A stretch of DNA of 64,000 bases from the NCBI RefSeq assembly GCF_027943255.1, contig NC_072893.1:117799784-117863783 (forward strand), given 5' to 3'. Each line of letters starts with the position of its first letter. Positions within the stretch are counted from its first letter, which is position 1. The notes below the pieces were generated by a model. The model did no database searches, was not told where the DNA came from, and was given only the letters and a program-made list of their open reading frames with translations. The position numbers were made by a program, and so were the translations under genes. Below are positions 1 through 11,680 of this stretch, in pieces. This DNA is from Anastrepha obliqua (Eukaryota > Arthropoda > Insecta > Diptera > Tephritidae).

Positions 1-884
1 GATTTTATATGTCTCAATTTTAGAATCGTAAAAGTCGATTAAACTTTTTTACAAATATTCGCCTTCTCTAAAAACATAAAACATAAAAAATTCATTCACC
101 AAAGCACGCAATAAGGTCTAATATGAAACTATTCCTGTCGTACGTCCTAGTGCGACGCGGCACTCTATGTTTTAAATTAGCCAAATTAGTTGCAAAATAA
201 TTTTATTAATAAATAGATAGAAACTTTTTCAAAATTAATATAATTTATATTAAAATAAAAAAAATATTACAAATCAAAATTACTAAAACAAACTTTTATT
301 CTACATACTAAAATTAATATATATTAAAATAAAAATAAAATATTGTGAACAAAAAATTATTAAGAAACAAAAAAATTTGTTCTTTATGCCTTGCAAATGT
401 TACTTAAATTATTTTAATATTAAAAGGATTTCATTAAAAAAGTTAACTTAGATTCAAAAAGATTTATTAAATTAATTGGACATTTTTTTGATTTAATAAT
501 TTTTTGTTTGTCTAAAACGAAGCATTAGACAAAATTTTGCTAATTTACTTTTTCCAAACAAACATTTCGTGACTTGCTTCTCATTAAAAAAATTAGGTTA
601 GCTACACAAAAATGTAATTTTTTTTATTAAAATTATTAATTATATTAGGCAAAGATTATTTAATTGACTTAAAAAAAATACCCGAATAATACTTTTAATA
701 GTTTTTTTATTGATAAAGCAAAATTTACATAAATTGGACAATTATACATATTTTATAAAATTTATTTAGCAAATAATTTATTTAATAAATAATTTATTTA
801 ATAAATAATTTATTAAAAAAAAAACATAATTTATTCTGAAGAACAAAAGGTTAGACAGAAGGTTTTTATTGCATTTAGGTACAA
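1..884. other. AT-rich spacer with a short 16-bp tandem repeat
   Basis: No coding signal or RNA gene is visible. A 16-bp unit (AAATAATTTATTTAAT) is repeated about 2.7 times at 771-814. The rest is poly-A/T-rich sequence with stops in every frame. Confidence 0.6.
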
Positions 885-918
885 ACAATTTGATCATGAT
901 CTTTAAATTATTTACAAT

Positions 919-1200
919 GTGTGCATTACGAGGGCGATGCGAATCTGCCCTACAGCTGTTATGGAAGAAGAGATGCTCGAGTTGATACCGCTTCACATAG
1001 TAATTCAGCAATTAGCCAAGCATACCCTGTTGCCTATTGATAGAAAGGGTTTCGGTAAAATAAAAGTTGTATCATCCAAGAACAGGGAATCGCTGAGTCT
1101 ACAGCTTCCACTTGCTCAGCTACCCAGGGATGATATCACTAAAAGCATTAAATTTGAGATGAAGTGTTATAGTGCATATATATATTTACAACTTTATTAA
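919..1200 (+). pseudogene. LINE (non-LTR retrotransposon) pol fragment, linker before RNase H
   Basis: A 93-codon open stretch begins with the pattern RAMRICPTAVMEEEMLEL followed by PLHIVIQQLAK. In RNase H-bearing non-LTR retrotransposons a block of the form AMR-TxPTxALE-xLLxLPPLxxxIxxxAK lies between the reverse transcriptase thumb and the RNase H domain, and this fragment fits it. No ATG is needed: the frame opens at a GTG and is simply an exposed piece of an old reading frame. Sequence on either side is AT-rich and gives no recognisable RT or RNase H, so the copy is truncated at both ends. Family assignment rests on this one block. Confidence 0.55.
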
Positions 1201-1389
1201 TTGCAATATTCTTCCAAAATATGTATATTTGTCCAAATGCATGCAATTGTAAGCAGACATAAGGTCAGCATAAAATATTTAAGCGTTCCGGAAATGCAAA
1301 CAAAGCATTTACATATGTATGTAATTACCAATATAGCATTTATCATATTTACCAATAAGTTTAATTAGGCAAAATAATTAAATTTCATA

Positions 1390-1532
1390 TTTGTCCAAAT
1401 GCATTTCCGCTAACGAAAATGCAACAGAAGCAAAATAATTGTATTAACTTTATTAATTGTATTCTTTTCCACAATATGTATCAATACGTAAAATTATTTG
1501 TCCAAGTGCATTTCCGCTAACGAAAATGCAAC
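1390..1532. repeat. Duplicated palindromic 36-bp motif
   Basis: A motif running from TTTGTCCAA to AAAATGCAAC occurs at 1390-1425 and again at 1497-1532 with one difference (CAAATG versus CAAGTG). Its core, TGCATTT then CCGCTAACG then AAAATGCA, is an inverted repeat able to form a hairpin. A weaker third copy (TTTGTCCAAATGCATG) lies near 1229. The repeats end just before the Transib element. Confidence 0.7.
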
Positions 1533-1563
1533 GGTAAACAAAATAATAGTATTTAAGACAGTG

Positions 1564-3691
1564 CACTATGGGCCAGGAGACCCTTATAAGTGGCCAAAAT
1601 TCATAATTCCCAAAACACCAATAATTTATAACTTTTAATACCGCTATGTACAGGTTTTGGGGTCTCTGATTACGAATATGAAGTCAGATTTCAACAATTC
1701 AAAATGGCGGATCCAATATGGCGGACATGAAATTTAAAAAATTGGATTTTTTCACCAAATTTGGTATTTAGGGGTTTTGATGGTCTCTGATTACGAATAT
1801 AAAGTCAGATTTCAACAATTCAAAATGTTTAGGAACAGCATGACAGATAGCACAAGTTTTCATTGATGGCGTGTTGGTGATCGTATTTAATACCTTACCG
1901 TCAATTAAAGTCATTAATAATGTATATTGTACTTTAAGACGACAGCCTTCAATCAAAATTTCAAAGGCTTGTAATTTCAGAATTTGTTCTTCGATGGCCT
2001 TCTTTTGGGCAAGAATTACTTCTGTTGATTCCTTTACGTATCGAATTTGAATAGGGCGACAAAATCTTGGAGATTGAGATGCAACATTATTCCACAAAAT
2101 TACATCCACTTCACTTGATAACCTTAAGGGGATAAGTGTAGTAACGAACAGATTTTCATCTGTTTCTCATTGACACTATCATAACCTTGTTTGTAAGGCG
2201 AATGCCCACTACTCCCATCAAATCCCCAAGAACACATCAGAACAGTTTTGAGCTCAGTAATTTTATTTTTTTGAATAAGACAGTGTAAAACTTCTCTTTG
2301 TAGTTCTATTATTATATTCACCGTGTGGTTTAAAAGTTCTTGAAGTGACACTTCAGCTAACGTTTCAGAAATTTTAATTGACTCTTTCGACGGTCTTAAC
2401 TTTTCTTTGGCTTCTCTAATCGCATTATACGCACGCCAAATATCTGCTCCACTAGATTTGGTCGCTAATCGCATATTCTGATAGACTTGTTTAGACATAG
2501 AATTATCGAAAAGAAATGCTAAAGCCACTTCTGGGCTTTTTTTTCTATTGTAGGAAAAGGTGTTGTCATTATTTTTCTAATTTTCTTAGCCTGTTCCCCG
2601 CTTTTTGAAAGTTCGTTAAGTACCGATCGCAAATCTGCTTCCCTTGAAACTCGTGCCGCATGACTAGTAGCCATTAATAGTTTCTGACTATCATTATCAT
2701 GTTCTTCACTGATTTTAGACACTTCTCGTCTTTTCGATCTAGTAGATTTTTCTGCAAAATCGAGCGATGGACGACCTCTTTTAAGTATTTCAGTCTTACT
2801 TATTTTAGCTGTGAGGTCTAAGTCAGGAATAGTAAATTTAGAATCTAACCACTCTGAATTTTGTGACTCAAAGACAGCTATTTTCCTACTGCAATGCTGA
2901 TATTTTGCATTTCTTTTTGACTTTAAACTATTTAAAGCATTTTTCAAGCGTTCCAATCCTTTACAACCTACATCTGATTTATTGATACCAATTTTAGTAA
3001 AAATTTAATCAACGGTTATATTCATGTCATTATTACCTAACATAATTTGAAGAACCTCTTTTTTCTTCAATGAAGTCATTATGAATTAAATAAGTTAAAA
3101 TTGTGTGACTCTTAATACTTGGTTAACTTTTTACACCCTATTGGCAAATGATTGATATACAGTCAACTCGCGCATAGATCAGTAAAACTTCATTTTTTTT
3201 TTAAAAGAAAATGAAAAACCGCAGCAAACCGCACCTTTAGCTTGTTACACATGAACTACTGAAGACGTTAATGTAAAGAAATTGTTAATAGCTTCTGGAG
3301 TTTTGCGCAAGGCTCAATCGGCGTATTAACAAGTAGTAAAAAAAACAAAATTTTTCACAATTATTCTCAATATTTCTAACATCAGATTTATTTTTTCAGC
3401 TATTGACTATTTTCACATACTACATGATTGCAACTAATGAGAAAATGCAATATAATTAATGACAAATACTACATTTCAGTAAAACAGTGACAGTTTAGAA
3501 CAATAGCTATATGGTGATCATTTAAGCCTTACACTTATATTAACTTATTATACAAGTTAAAATATTTCATTAAAACTTATAACATTTACAAAATAACTAC
3601 TTTCACTTATCTATATGATGATACTATATTGCATTTTGAAAAATCTTGCAATGACTTTTGGCCAAATTTTTTGGTCTTCTGGCCCACAGTG
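1564..3691 (-). mobile_element. Transib-type DNA transposon, internally deleted, exact ends
   Basis: The left end reads CACTATGGGCCAGGAGACC and the right end, reverse-complemented, reads CACTGTGGGCCAGAAGACC: 17 of 19 positions match. CACWATGG-type termini are the Transib signature. The 5 bp immediately outside both ends are identical, CAGTG at 1559-1563 and 3692-3696, which is the target duplication length of Transib (and of the RAG transposase). At 2128 bp the copy is shorter than an autonomous Transib. Near its left end a 46-bp phrase (GGTCTCTGATTACGAATAT...) is present twice, at 1660-1706 and 1781-1826. Identification combines seen termini, seen duplication and the transposase relic inside. 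Confidence 0.9.
1768..3079 (-). pseudogene. Transib transposase (RAG1-like) remnant
   Basis: The reading frame starts at an ATG at 3079, hits a stop at codon 25 (about 3005-3007), resumes in the same frame to about 2519, shifts frame to run to about 2124, then shifts again to about 1768. Conserved blocks are visible: a basic N-terminal region (KRGRPSLDFAEKSTRSKRR), the motif SWGFDGSSGHSPYKQ, which is the Transib block around the first catalytic aspartate region, and DGKVLNTITNTPSMKTCAICHAVPKHF, the CxxC zinc-binding block shared by Transib and RAG1. The C-terminal third, carrying the last catalytic residue, is missing, so this copy cannot encode an active enzyme. Transib transposases are the accepted relatives of the RAG1 recombinase core. 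Confidence 0.8.
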
Positions 3692-3696
3692 CAGTG

Positions 3697-4559
3697 TAAA
3701 ATAAAGAAAGACAGCTCATTATTGACTCAACTTTAAAACCGTGTGTTTTATTTTTTTGTTGTTCTCCACTCCGGGAATAAAACTATGAAGCTCAGAATTC
3801 AACTGGACGACAAGAGTACACCGGCACCCCAAAGGAAACTCCCTGCATTGGTATATCATGAAAGTAGAAAGCACTGACTCTTGTCGTTTCTATGACTCGA
3901 ATTCCTTTTCAACTTGTTTACCTTTTTCTTGAATGCGGCGCTGTAACATTTAGATATTTTTCATTTCATTTTTTATACATTTATTGTGTTCTTTTTTTTG
4001 TTATTAAATTATTGCGGGATCTGTTTATAAAAAAAACGTTAAACAAATATTTTGTAATTCTAAATCCAAGTATTAGACAACGCTTTTAGTAACCGGAGTT
4101 AACAAAATGTATTTACAGAATTGAAATTTTCAAAGAAAAAAATACAATATTAGTAGCTCTCAGCATATATTTTCGATGGAATTTTTTTTTATCTTCTTCA
4201 AGGATACCGAAGAATAAATTTTTAAATTAGAATTTAAATCCTTTTTGCCATACAAAATTATTAAGTAACGATTTTTTCTATTTTTCAATGCCTTCACCTT
4301 TTGTATGATCCGCTGTTAATTTAATTATATATTTCTTTTTAACTTTATTAATCCTTTTGAAGCTTTAACACCCCACAAAAAATACCGCCGTGCTGGGGAA
4401 TCACGGGCAACGGGCTATATAGACCAGGTGTATCCATTAAGCTCCGGTAATTCGTCAATAAAACACAAGAAAATTAAGTTAAGAATACATTTCTACTATT
4501 CACCTTGCCCGTACTCTTAGCCTACTCCTTAACCTTAAGCCACTGTCAAACTTAACTCA
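3697..4559. other. No gene recognised
   Basis: AT-rich sequence downstream of the Transib copy. A 65-codon open frame at 3892 is hydrophobic and T-rich, resembles no family and has no start context; I treat it as chance. Confidence 0.5.
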
Positions 4560-4571
4560 GGAATTCAAAAG

Positions 4572-4790
4572 TTACTCTGTCGATTGGAAGCTCCCGTGGT
4601 AATCGTATGAAGTTAACCCGTTTAGCAACGCGGTTACAGCTTCATTGACGTCTGCTAAGCCGTCGTGATGAGTTCCTTTGAATTGAGGACTCATTTGGGG
4701 ATATGAGAAAAAGTCGCAAGGAGTGGCATTGGGACTGGAGGATGAATACGCCACCGTTGAAATCTTGTTTTTCGCCGAAATCTCATCCAC
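4572..4790 (-). pseudogene. Mariner-like transposase C-terminal scrap
   Basis: On the minus strand the frame reads SSPNATPCDFFSYPQMSPQF then KGTHHDGLADVNEAV and ends near QSTE. This matches the C-terminal block of DD34D mariner transposases, where the last catalytic aspartate sits in a P-D-L-A-P-x-D-[YF]-[HF]-LF-P context followed by LKGxxF and xVxxAV. Here the preceding proline-aspartate pair has changed to PNAT, and the domain upstream of the block is not recognisable. An N-terminal extension to 4901 in the same frame looks unrelated. Short, diverged and not functional. Confidence 0.5.
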
Positions 4791-4901
4791 AACGAACGAA
4801 AAAGGAGAGGCGCCTAGTGCAGCTATATTTATCGGCGAGTTCAACCATTTCATCACTCGGTCGATAAATTTTTTATTTTTTTTTTTGTAATCAAATTTCA
4901 A

Positions 4902-6579
4902 TAATTTTCTTGAAAGTATGCGAAATTTAAAAAATTAAATAGTCCATTACATTTACACATTCCTTTAGCAACAGTATTTCCTATCACGCCTGGGATTTTT
5001 TTTTTTTAATTTTTTGTGATCTTTACGCTTGCAAATTGTCTTCGAATCGCAAAAAATGTCAATCATCTCGCTCTAATAAGTTTTGGAAAAGGCATTTGGA
5101 ACCGAACTGTAAAGACAAAAACAAAAAAAATTAGCCAAAACCACACCTCACAGAAGCAGAGTTGCCGCAGCCACATAAAATTGCACCAACAACTCTTCGG
5201 CATCCGCTGCATTGGTAGTCCCCTTGTAACAGCGCGTTTTCCTCCTTTTCTTTTTTTGTTTTTTAATTTGACACATTTGTCACATTTACCGCTTTTTATT
5301 GCGCGCTGTCTAATTTTGAAACGGTGTTTATAATTCGCTATTCTTTGTTATTCTTCGTGGTTGTGCAGACATTTAATTGGCATGAAATTGCTGTAAACAA
5401 GCGTCAGGGTTGCATTCAAATGTGGGTACGTCACAATGTGTTCCTGCTGCACTTTCTAACCGCAATTTCGCCGCTAATTACGACGAAATAACTGTTTAAT
5501 GCATTAACACATACAACCGCACTTCAATACACGCAAGAGGCAAAAATACATACAAACGTATTTCGCCACATTTATTGCAGCTTCAAAAACAAAGTTGGTT
5601 TTTATTTCTTTATTAATTTATTGTTGTTTCTACAGCTGCGCGCTGGTTGTCGCAGCTTCATTTCGCAACGCAACAAGCACGGCGTAAATTGCCTTCGTGT
5701 GACAATCGTGCGACATGCAATGCCAAATTGTGGTGTCTTCGTTATAGAAACAACAACAACAGCAGCATGAGCAGCTTGCAAAGCAAACATGCAATAAAAA
5801 TCAGCAAGACACAAATAGACCGTTAGCAACATCAGCAAACAAACGCCTGCAATTGCCACTAACTTTTCATGCAGCTGAGCACCTCAACCAACGGCATTTG
5901 CGCTCAGGCTCTCAGGTTCTCTAACCACTAACAGCTAACTGACTAACTAACTAACTAATCGCCGAGCCATTGATGCACAAATGTTGACACATTTTGACAT
6001 GAAATTTTACAGCATTGTTGTTTTTGTGTCTTATGTCTACTTCATGCATAATTTTTATTTGGTTTTGAGTTATCTGATACGGGGGTTTTGGTTTTGGCAA
6101 TGCTTCAGTGACTTCAAAGTGGGATAAGTGTAAGATGAGGTTACCACAAAACACCTCAAAAAATTATTTGAAGTATAGTAAAAAGACGAAAGGAATGTCA
6201 GGTTCTCAGATCTAAATATAATATATCATAAGCCGCTACAAACCAGGTTTTGGTTTTATCAATCATAGAAACTGGTGGACTGCCAAGTTCTCATATCTAA
6301 AGCGGACTATCAAATGTCTTTGAAGCCGCTATATTTTAGGTTTAAATTCAACAAATACGGTAGCGAGTAGGTAGTAACATCCCTGCGCCAACTCCTATAC
6401 AAACCAGAACAGAAGTCTGTTAATAAACATTTATTCCAGCCGTGGAAGAAACCTTCTTAAAATCGCATAGAAGTTTTTGTGGGTCGTAGATTAGATTATA
6501 TTAGATTTGTGGGGGGTACTACCCTCAGTAGAAAGCATAGAGAGATAGGAAAGATAAAATGTGGGTGGTACCTGAAATA
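4902..6579. other. No gene recognised
   Basis: Moderately AT-rich DNA. Open frames here (for example 5016-5333, 5602-5859) have no family resemblance, biased composition and no supporting splice or start signals. A short (CTAA)n-like tract lies at 5939-5958. Confidence 0.5.
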
Positions 6580-6589
6580 TTAATTTAAG

Positions 6590-7250
6590 CTCACTCTTCC
6601 TCAAAGCTCTTTGATTCATTGATGAATTATAAGAGATCCGGAAGAGTATGAACTGTATCCATACTCAGTATATCGCAACCCATCACCCTAAGACCCATCA
6701 GATTCTGGAAAACGCCGGACAGGTACAGAGAATATGCTCTGCAGTGTCGTCAACCTCAAGGCAAGATAGGCATATCGGACTGTCGACGACCCCCATGGCA
6801 GCCATATGCTGACCACAGACTTTGTGCCCTGTCATTACACCCACTAGTATTCTCAGCTGCTTTCTGCTGAGTTTTAGAAGAAAGGTCGCTATTTTCCTGT
6901 TTGATTCTTTCACAAAGCACTTGGCTACTCTGCACAAGTTCAACCCAGACCAACGTCCTCTATGGGTAGACCTCATGAAGTCGTCAATCCATAGTTGAAT
7001 CGATGCCGAATTGACACCTAGAAAGGGTTCAGGGCCTAGTGGCATACTTGCAGAGCCTTCATTAGCCAGTTTATCAGATAACTCATTCCCTGTAATACCA
7101 CAATGTCCAGGTAGCCAAATAAGACTAGCTTTGTTGTGTTTTGGAACACTGTTCAGTTGTGTCTTACATTCACCGACTGACTTCGAAAAGCAGCGTGGGT
7201 TAGCAAGGGCTTTCGGTACAGCTTGACTGTCGGTGGTACGATGTACATAA
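6590..7250 (-). pseudogene. LINE pol C-terminus: RNase H end plus zinc-knuckle tail
   Basis: Reading on the minus strand, 7045-7170 encodes an RNase H C-terminal block (LIWLPGHCGITGNELSDKLA), followed downstream by RKQLRILVGVMTGHKVCGQH and a CLSCLEVDDTAEHILCTCPAF cysteine-histidine tail. This order (RNase H then CxxC...H...C tail) is typical of RNase H-bearing insect LINEs of the I/LOA/R1 group. The frame continues weakly to about 6590 (DTVHTLPDLL) before a stop. The reverse transcriptase and endonuclease are absent, so this is a 5'-truncated insertion, the usual outcome of target-primed reverse transcription. It is the same family as the copy at 37985-38700. Confidence 0.75.
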
Positions 7251-7544
7251 AATTGTAGCCTCTCGTCAGATGACTAAGTTCTCTATGTCGGTGTTGCTAC
7301 AAAACAGGTACAGTTGTCATCGCCACCATAGTTTTAGTGATCCACAAAAGACCCTTGCAAATACTCGTAAGAATAGTACTAACACTCGAACAGTCATCAA
7401 ACAATGAATGAGTACATTCATTTCTTCACATCCAAGTCTCTATTAACAGTTATCTTTGAGGTGATAGTGTGTAACGGTTAGCTAGGAGCCTATATTTACA
7501 CTGCTGCCAGACTTGGAAAACGAAGGGGGCTCACTCTCCCCACC

Positions 7545-7775
7545 AAATTGTTATTACTTTGGACTAAGATTGATGCGTATCTTTACCGGGCATTATTCGT
7601 GAGGTGTGCATGCGGTGAGACTTGGGATTACGTCAAGTACTTTCTGCAGAAGCTGTTTCGACGATGAGGTGGAATTATCTCAGCACATTCTCCTTGGCTG
7701 TTCTGCTTTCGTCGGGCTAAGATTCAAATATCTGGGCTACGCACCTGGTGAATTTCATCAGTAGATTTAAGTGGT
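7545..7775 (+). pseudogene. LINE pol C-terminal tail, opposite orientation
   Basis: The plus strand encodes a TGHYS-stop-GVHAVRLGITSS block, then CRSCFDDEVELSQHILLGC, then SAFVGLRFKYLG. It has the same general plan as the minus-strand tail 300 bp to the left (TGH...HAVRLG, CxxC, QHxLLxCxAF) but is clearly a different LINE family. One in-frame stop replaces the usual cysteine region. Nothing recognisable lies upstream. Confidence 0.65.
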
Positions 7776-10700
7776 TATCGTAATTAGTCACCGTTTGGTA
7801 AACATCTTCCTTTTTCCTTCTCGACCCTTCTCAATTTTTGTTTTGTTCTGTTTCTGTTTTTCTCCCTTCTGTTAGACTACTCGACGAGACATCCACTGAA
7901 TGCAGAAGGGTAGATGGCGACCAAACTCGGAGTTGAAAAGACACCAGTGGAAGAAAATGCAAGTGAAGTAGAATTCGGCATAGGTTTGGAGATTGAAATG
8001 GCAGTGTGATAAACTTAAATGGGACCTAAAACACTAAGGGGGTTGTAGATCAGTGCAGACCTTGTAATTTCCATGCGTTACTCAATGGACGATTCACAGG
8101 AATACTGGCTTGTAAGTTCTAGCAGTGAACGTCCAGCAAGTAAAAATAGCCCTATTGTTCAAAGTCTAGCTAGGTTTTGTGAACTCGCGTTTGATCGGCG
8201 CTATTACAAAGCCACTCAAGGATAAGAAGAAGGCATTTAATGTTTCACACATTGGGTTTTCGAGGTTCCTAGGTGGAACAGAGTGTGGTTAATAGGAAAG
8301 TGATGAAAATAGCACAGCCACTCCTCCCCAAACGACAACATTCACCCACTGTCCTAGACTTCTTGCCCTGGATTTGCTAACAAATACTTGCTATACCCCC
8401 CGTTTTTGCTAACGAGGATCTGCCGACCGAATCAAGGTCGACAAAGTCTCTCCATCAGCGAGAAAGAAATTCCTATTTCTTGCCAGTCTGGTGACAAACC
8501 CAACAGTCCAAGGCCCAGGTTGCATGCAGAAGGCTAATCGCTTACTCATCTTAAATTTATCAATCACTGAAGACTTTTCAAGAGAAGCCTTGCTATGCTC
8601 GAATGCAAATGGGTGATCCCCTACACATATTAAACTAATGGATTATTGATGAATTTTTAGGAGAATATTTATTAATTCCATTTTCTCAACTCGTGTTTTA
8701 CCGTAGTTGTTTAATTTTAGTTTAAGAATGCTTGAGGTGTTTCCCTGACCAAGAGACTATCTAAGAGAATAAATATTCAAAGCTTCCTAAAAACGATATT
8801 AACAGATTTTACGAATTTTCCTTTCACCCCAACTTTGCTAGCAATGAATTCATCTTGTCTTGATGGCATTTGCTTGCCCTCCACTACGAGCATATTTTTT
8901 TCTCATCCCTTCAATAGATTTTATAGCCGGGAAACACCCCCAAAAATACCATTACTGAGCTATCAATATAATTGCCATACCATTTGGGGCGATTACAACT
9001 ACAAAATGTGTGCGTAAGAACGCCCCTCAGCGATGAAAAATACAATCATATAAATTACAAAACATTCAACAAATATAGCACACAAACAAGAAATTTAATT
9101 TCAAAATATGTACATACGAGTACATGGCGCAAAGACCAACTGTGGCATTTGGAGTAGACGATTTTTGGGAGTGTAATAGAAAACCTTACAACATTCACAG
9201 CAACTGCTGAGATTTAATTACAAGTGTCTGGTTTCGTAGGCGAAACACACGCAACGGATTATAAGGCAAACATATGGTAATAGCTGTGGGAAAAGCACCC
9301 TGTAAGAAAAATCTATACCAGGCAAATGAAGCAGGAGCCAGCACGAGGTGTAAATTAAAGAAGCGATTAATTTCACTAAGGTTCTTAGAGTCAAAGTGCT
9401 TACCCATAGTGGCAGTAATAGGTTTTTAAAGATCAAAGTAGTGTTGAAAAACCGTTGTAGTTCTCTAAGGGGAATGTCGCTTGAATGGCGCATGAGGCCA
9501 CAAAGGGAGCCTTATATCTCTAATTCATTTTTTGCTTAGCTAGAAGTCGCAGTCCGTCTTTAAATCTACGCACTTCACCCGTTGCCGATCTATTGTCAAT
9601 TCTTTGCTTACAATCAACTCTTTTCCTTCTATCTTTTTTTTCGATTATCTGCAAAGCAAGGCGAATTTATTACAGGTGGCAACAAACACATATAAGTAAA
9701 ACTCTACATGTATTTGTTGTTGCGTTTGGTCCAAGCATCACGTCAAAATCAGTAATCAAATGTAAACATACGAATGTAAACATACCAATACATACAAACA
9801 AAGCATATCATTTTGACGTAAGCCATACCTACGGCGAAAAATTCAGCTGGGTGAATGTTGTCACCTTAATAAATCCACCTTGCTGCAAAGTTTATATAAA
9901 TCTAACACAGCGTTTTTTTTTTTTGGCTTTTTCGACACTTTCATTTTAGTTCTCACTCCCATAGCTCATCTAAAATTTCAACACAGCGAAATTACTCAGA
10001 AATTTTAACTCCACCCTGCGAAATCTTCCCTTCTATCATTCCTGTATATTTCTATCGATTGAATGAATGAATCACCACTCTAACTTTATCGATATGAGAT
10101 TTTTGTTGTCTTTTAGGCAATCTCAATCTGATTGGAAAGAGAGGGAGAGAGAGAGAAATCGCGCTTAATTTGGTATGGAGGGAAATATATTTTTTTGTAA
10201 TGTGGAGTTTCACTAACACGATAAGTACCACTACTGAGTCCATGAGTTCCCAAAAGTCCATGGCCCGAAGTTTCACTAGAAAAGCTAAGATCTACTAAAT
10301 ACCAAGTTCACTTTAAAATGATTTAAATAAACGCGAATTGAAAGTTTCTCTAATTTTGTTGAATGAGATACGAAAAATCTGATAGTTTAAGTTCATAAGA
10401 AACACATTATTTAGGCAGTCAATCCAAACTGGTTTAGGTTAAATAGTTGTAACTGCAAGGGCCCACTTGAACGCGAAACACAAAAATTTCGCCTATTGTG
10501 ATACTATTGAGAGAATAAAATGTGGAAGACAGGAAAGAAAAGATTGCAGAAAGCGGGTTATGGAGAAGACCGAACAATGACTACTTACTGCATCATTAGA
10601 TTAGGTTAGTTTATGGTGGAGGTAGGTCTGCACGACAAAATCATTTAGACCTTACAGGCCCGTACGACACGGGAACCTCATTTTCTTTCTTCGGGAATCA

Positions 10701-11006
10701 TTTTTGTGGTTCTTATGAAGCGCAGAATTGATCCAATTCGCAAGCCGGACAGTTCCATAAGAGAACTGAAAAAGTATTATTTACCTAGAAAACCTACTCT
10801 GATTTAAGCTAAGGCTGGATTCTGATACTACCGCCACCTGGTGACTAAAATCTAGGCCTACTATAGGTGTAGCAAAAAAAGAGAGCGAGAGGTCAAATAA
10901 TCGGCCCGGCGAGATCTAGACAGTTGAGAGGAAGGTGCTGAGATGATTTTAAGGAAGACAGATTACCTGGTTTGGCCTTCAACTATGGGGAAAAAACGAA
11001 ATTGAG
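7776..11006. other. Long stretch without recognised gene
   Basis: No protein family, RNA gene or terminal repeats recognised. A (GA)n tract is at 10136-10160. The stretch 10440-10950 has a higher GC content and a flavour of old retroposon 3'UTR, but I cannot identify it. Overlapping open frames at 9195-9493 and 9593-9949 are AT-rich and unsupported. Confidence 0.45.
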
Positions 11007-11390
11007 CGAATAAGGATGATAGATTTACAAGTTTTGCTCTTTAACTATGAAAATTGTGAGTGGAACTTCGGCTGACATGTCACAAAGTTGATTTGGCGAC
11101 CGAATTTTGCACGATAATTTCACATGTATTCACATACTCGTCCAATCAGTCGTTGTTTGGATGGCAATGAAGTAACATGAACCTAATTTCGTACGATAAC
11201 TTCACACACTTGTCCAATCAGTCGTTGTTCAGGCGGCAACGAAGTGGCACGGTCGGAGACTGCTTCGATTTTTTTCATGTATCACCAACACAATCTCAGT
11301 TTTTCGGTCTGAAATTGGCCACACCTTCTCAATCTTTTTTTCACCATGAAGATGGTTCCAGCTTATCCCTCACAGAGCTGCCGCAGAAAG
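11007..11390 (+). repeat. Dispersed repeat family R1, copy 1
   Basis: Shares the phrase order GATGATAGA...TTTGCTCTTTAACTATG...CACGAT...CACATGTATTCACA...TCCAATCAGTCGTT...ACACAATCTCAGTTTTT with copies at 45905-46215 (plus) and 43866-44345 (minus). In this copy the segment from ACGATAA to AATCAGTCGTTGTT is duplicated in tandem (about 11111-11161 and 11190-11230). Non-coding; probably a MITE or other non-autonomous element. Exact ends are not clear. Confidence 0.6.
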
Positions 11391-11394
11391 CATT

Positions 11395-11650
11395 TTAAGT
11401 CATAACAAGGCTCACCGCATGGATACCTAGAGGGCAATATTCGGAAAGCACAGCCATAAAATTCGCGAGCTGCGGCTTTTTTAATCTTAAAAGTTTCCTG
11501 AGCGCCTTTGATCTGGACGGTTGTGTACTAACCCAGCGCTCGCTGCGCTGATGTGAAACACAACTTTCTAGAGGCAGAACACAGGTTTTTAAAGGAATCC
11601 CAATCCACTCATTTCGCGAGCAAAACTCATTAGTTTCTACCGAATCCAAC
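11395..11650 (-). pseudogene. LINE pol scrap, region after RNase H
   Basis: The minus-strand frame contains CSRNEWIGIPLKTCVLPL, HQRSERWVSTQ, then SKALRKLLRLKKPQLANFMAVL and CPLGIHAV. This resembles the segment of RNase H-bearing LINEs in which a WxxxxxC...TK...L region leads into a LSRxQLRxLxGxLTGHCPLGxHAVRL block. It lacks the terminal CxxC tail. A diverged relative appears at 38720-38960. Family-level call is tentative because only the spacing of a few residues supports it. Confidence 0.5.
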
Positions 11651-11680
11651 TAGTTGAGTACTAGAGAGTTTTCATATAAA

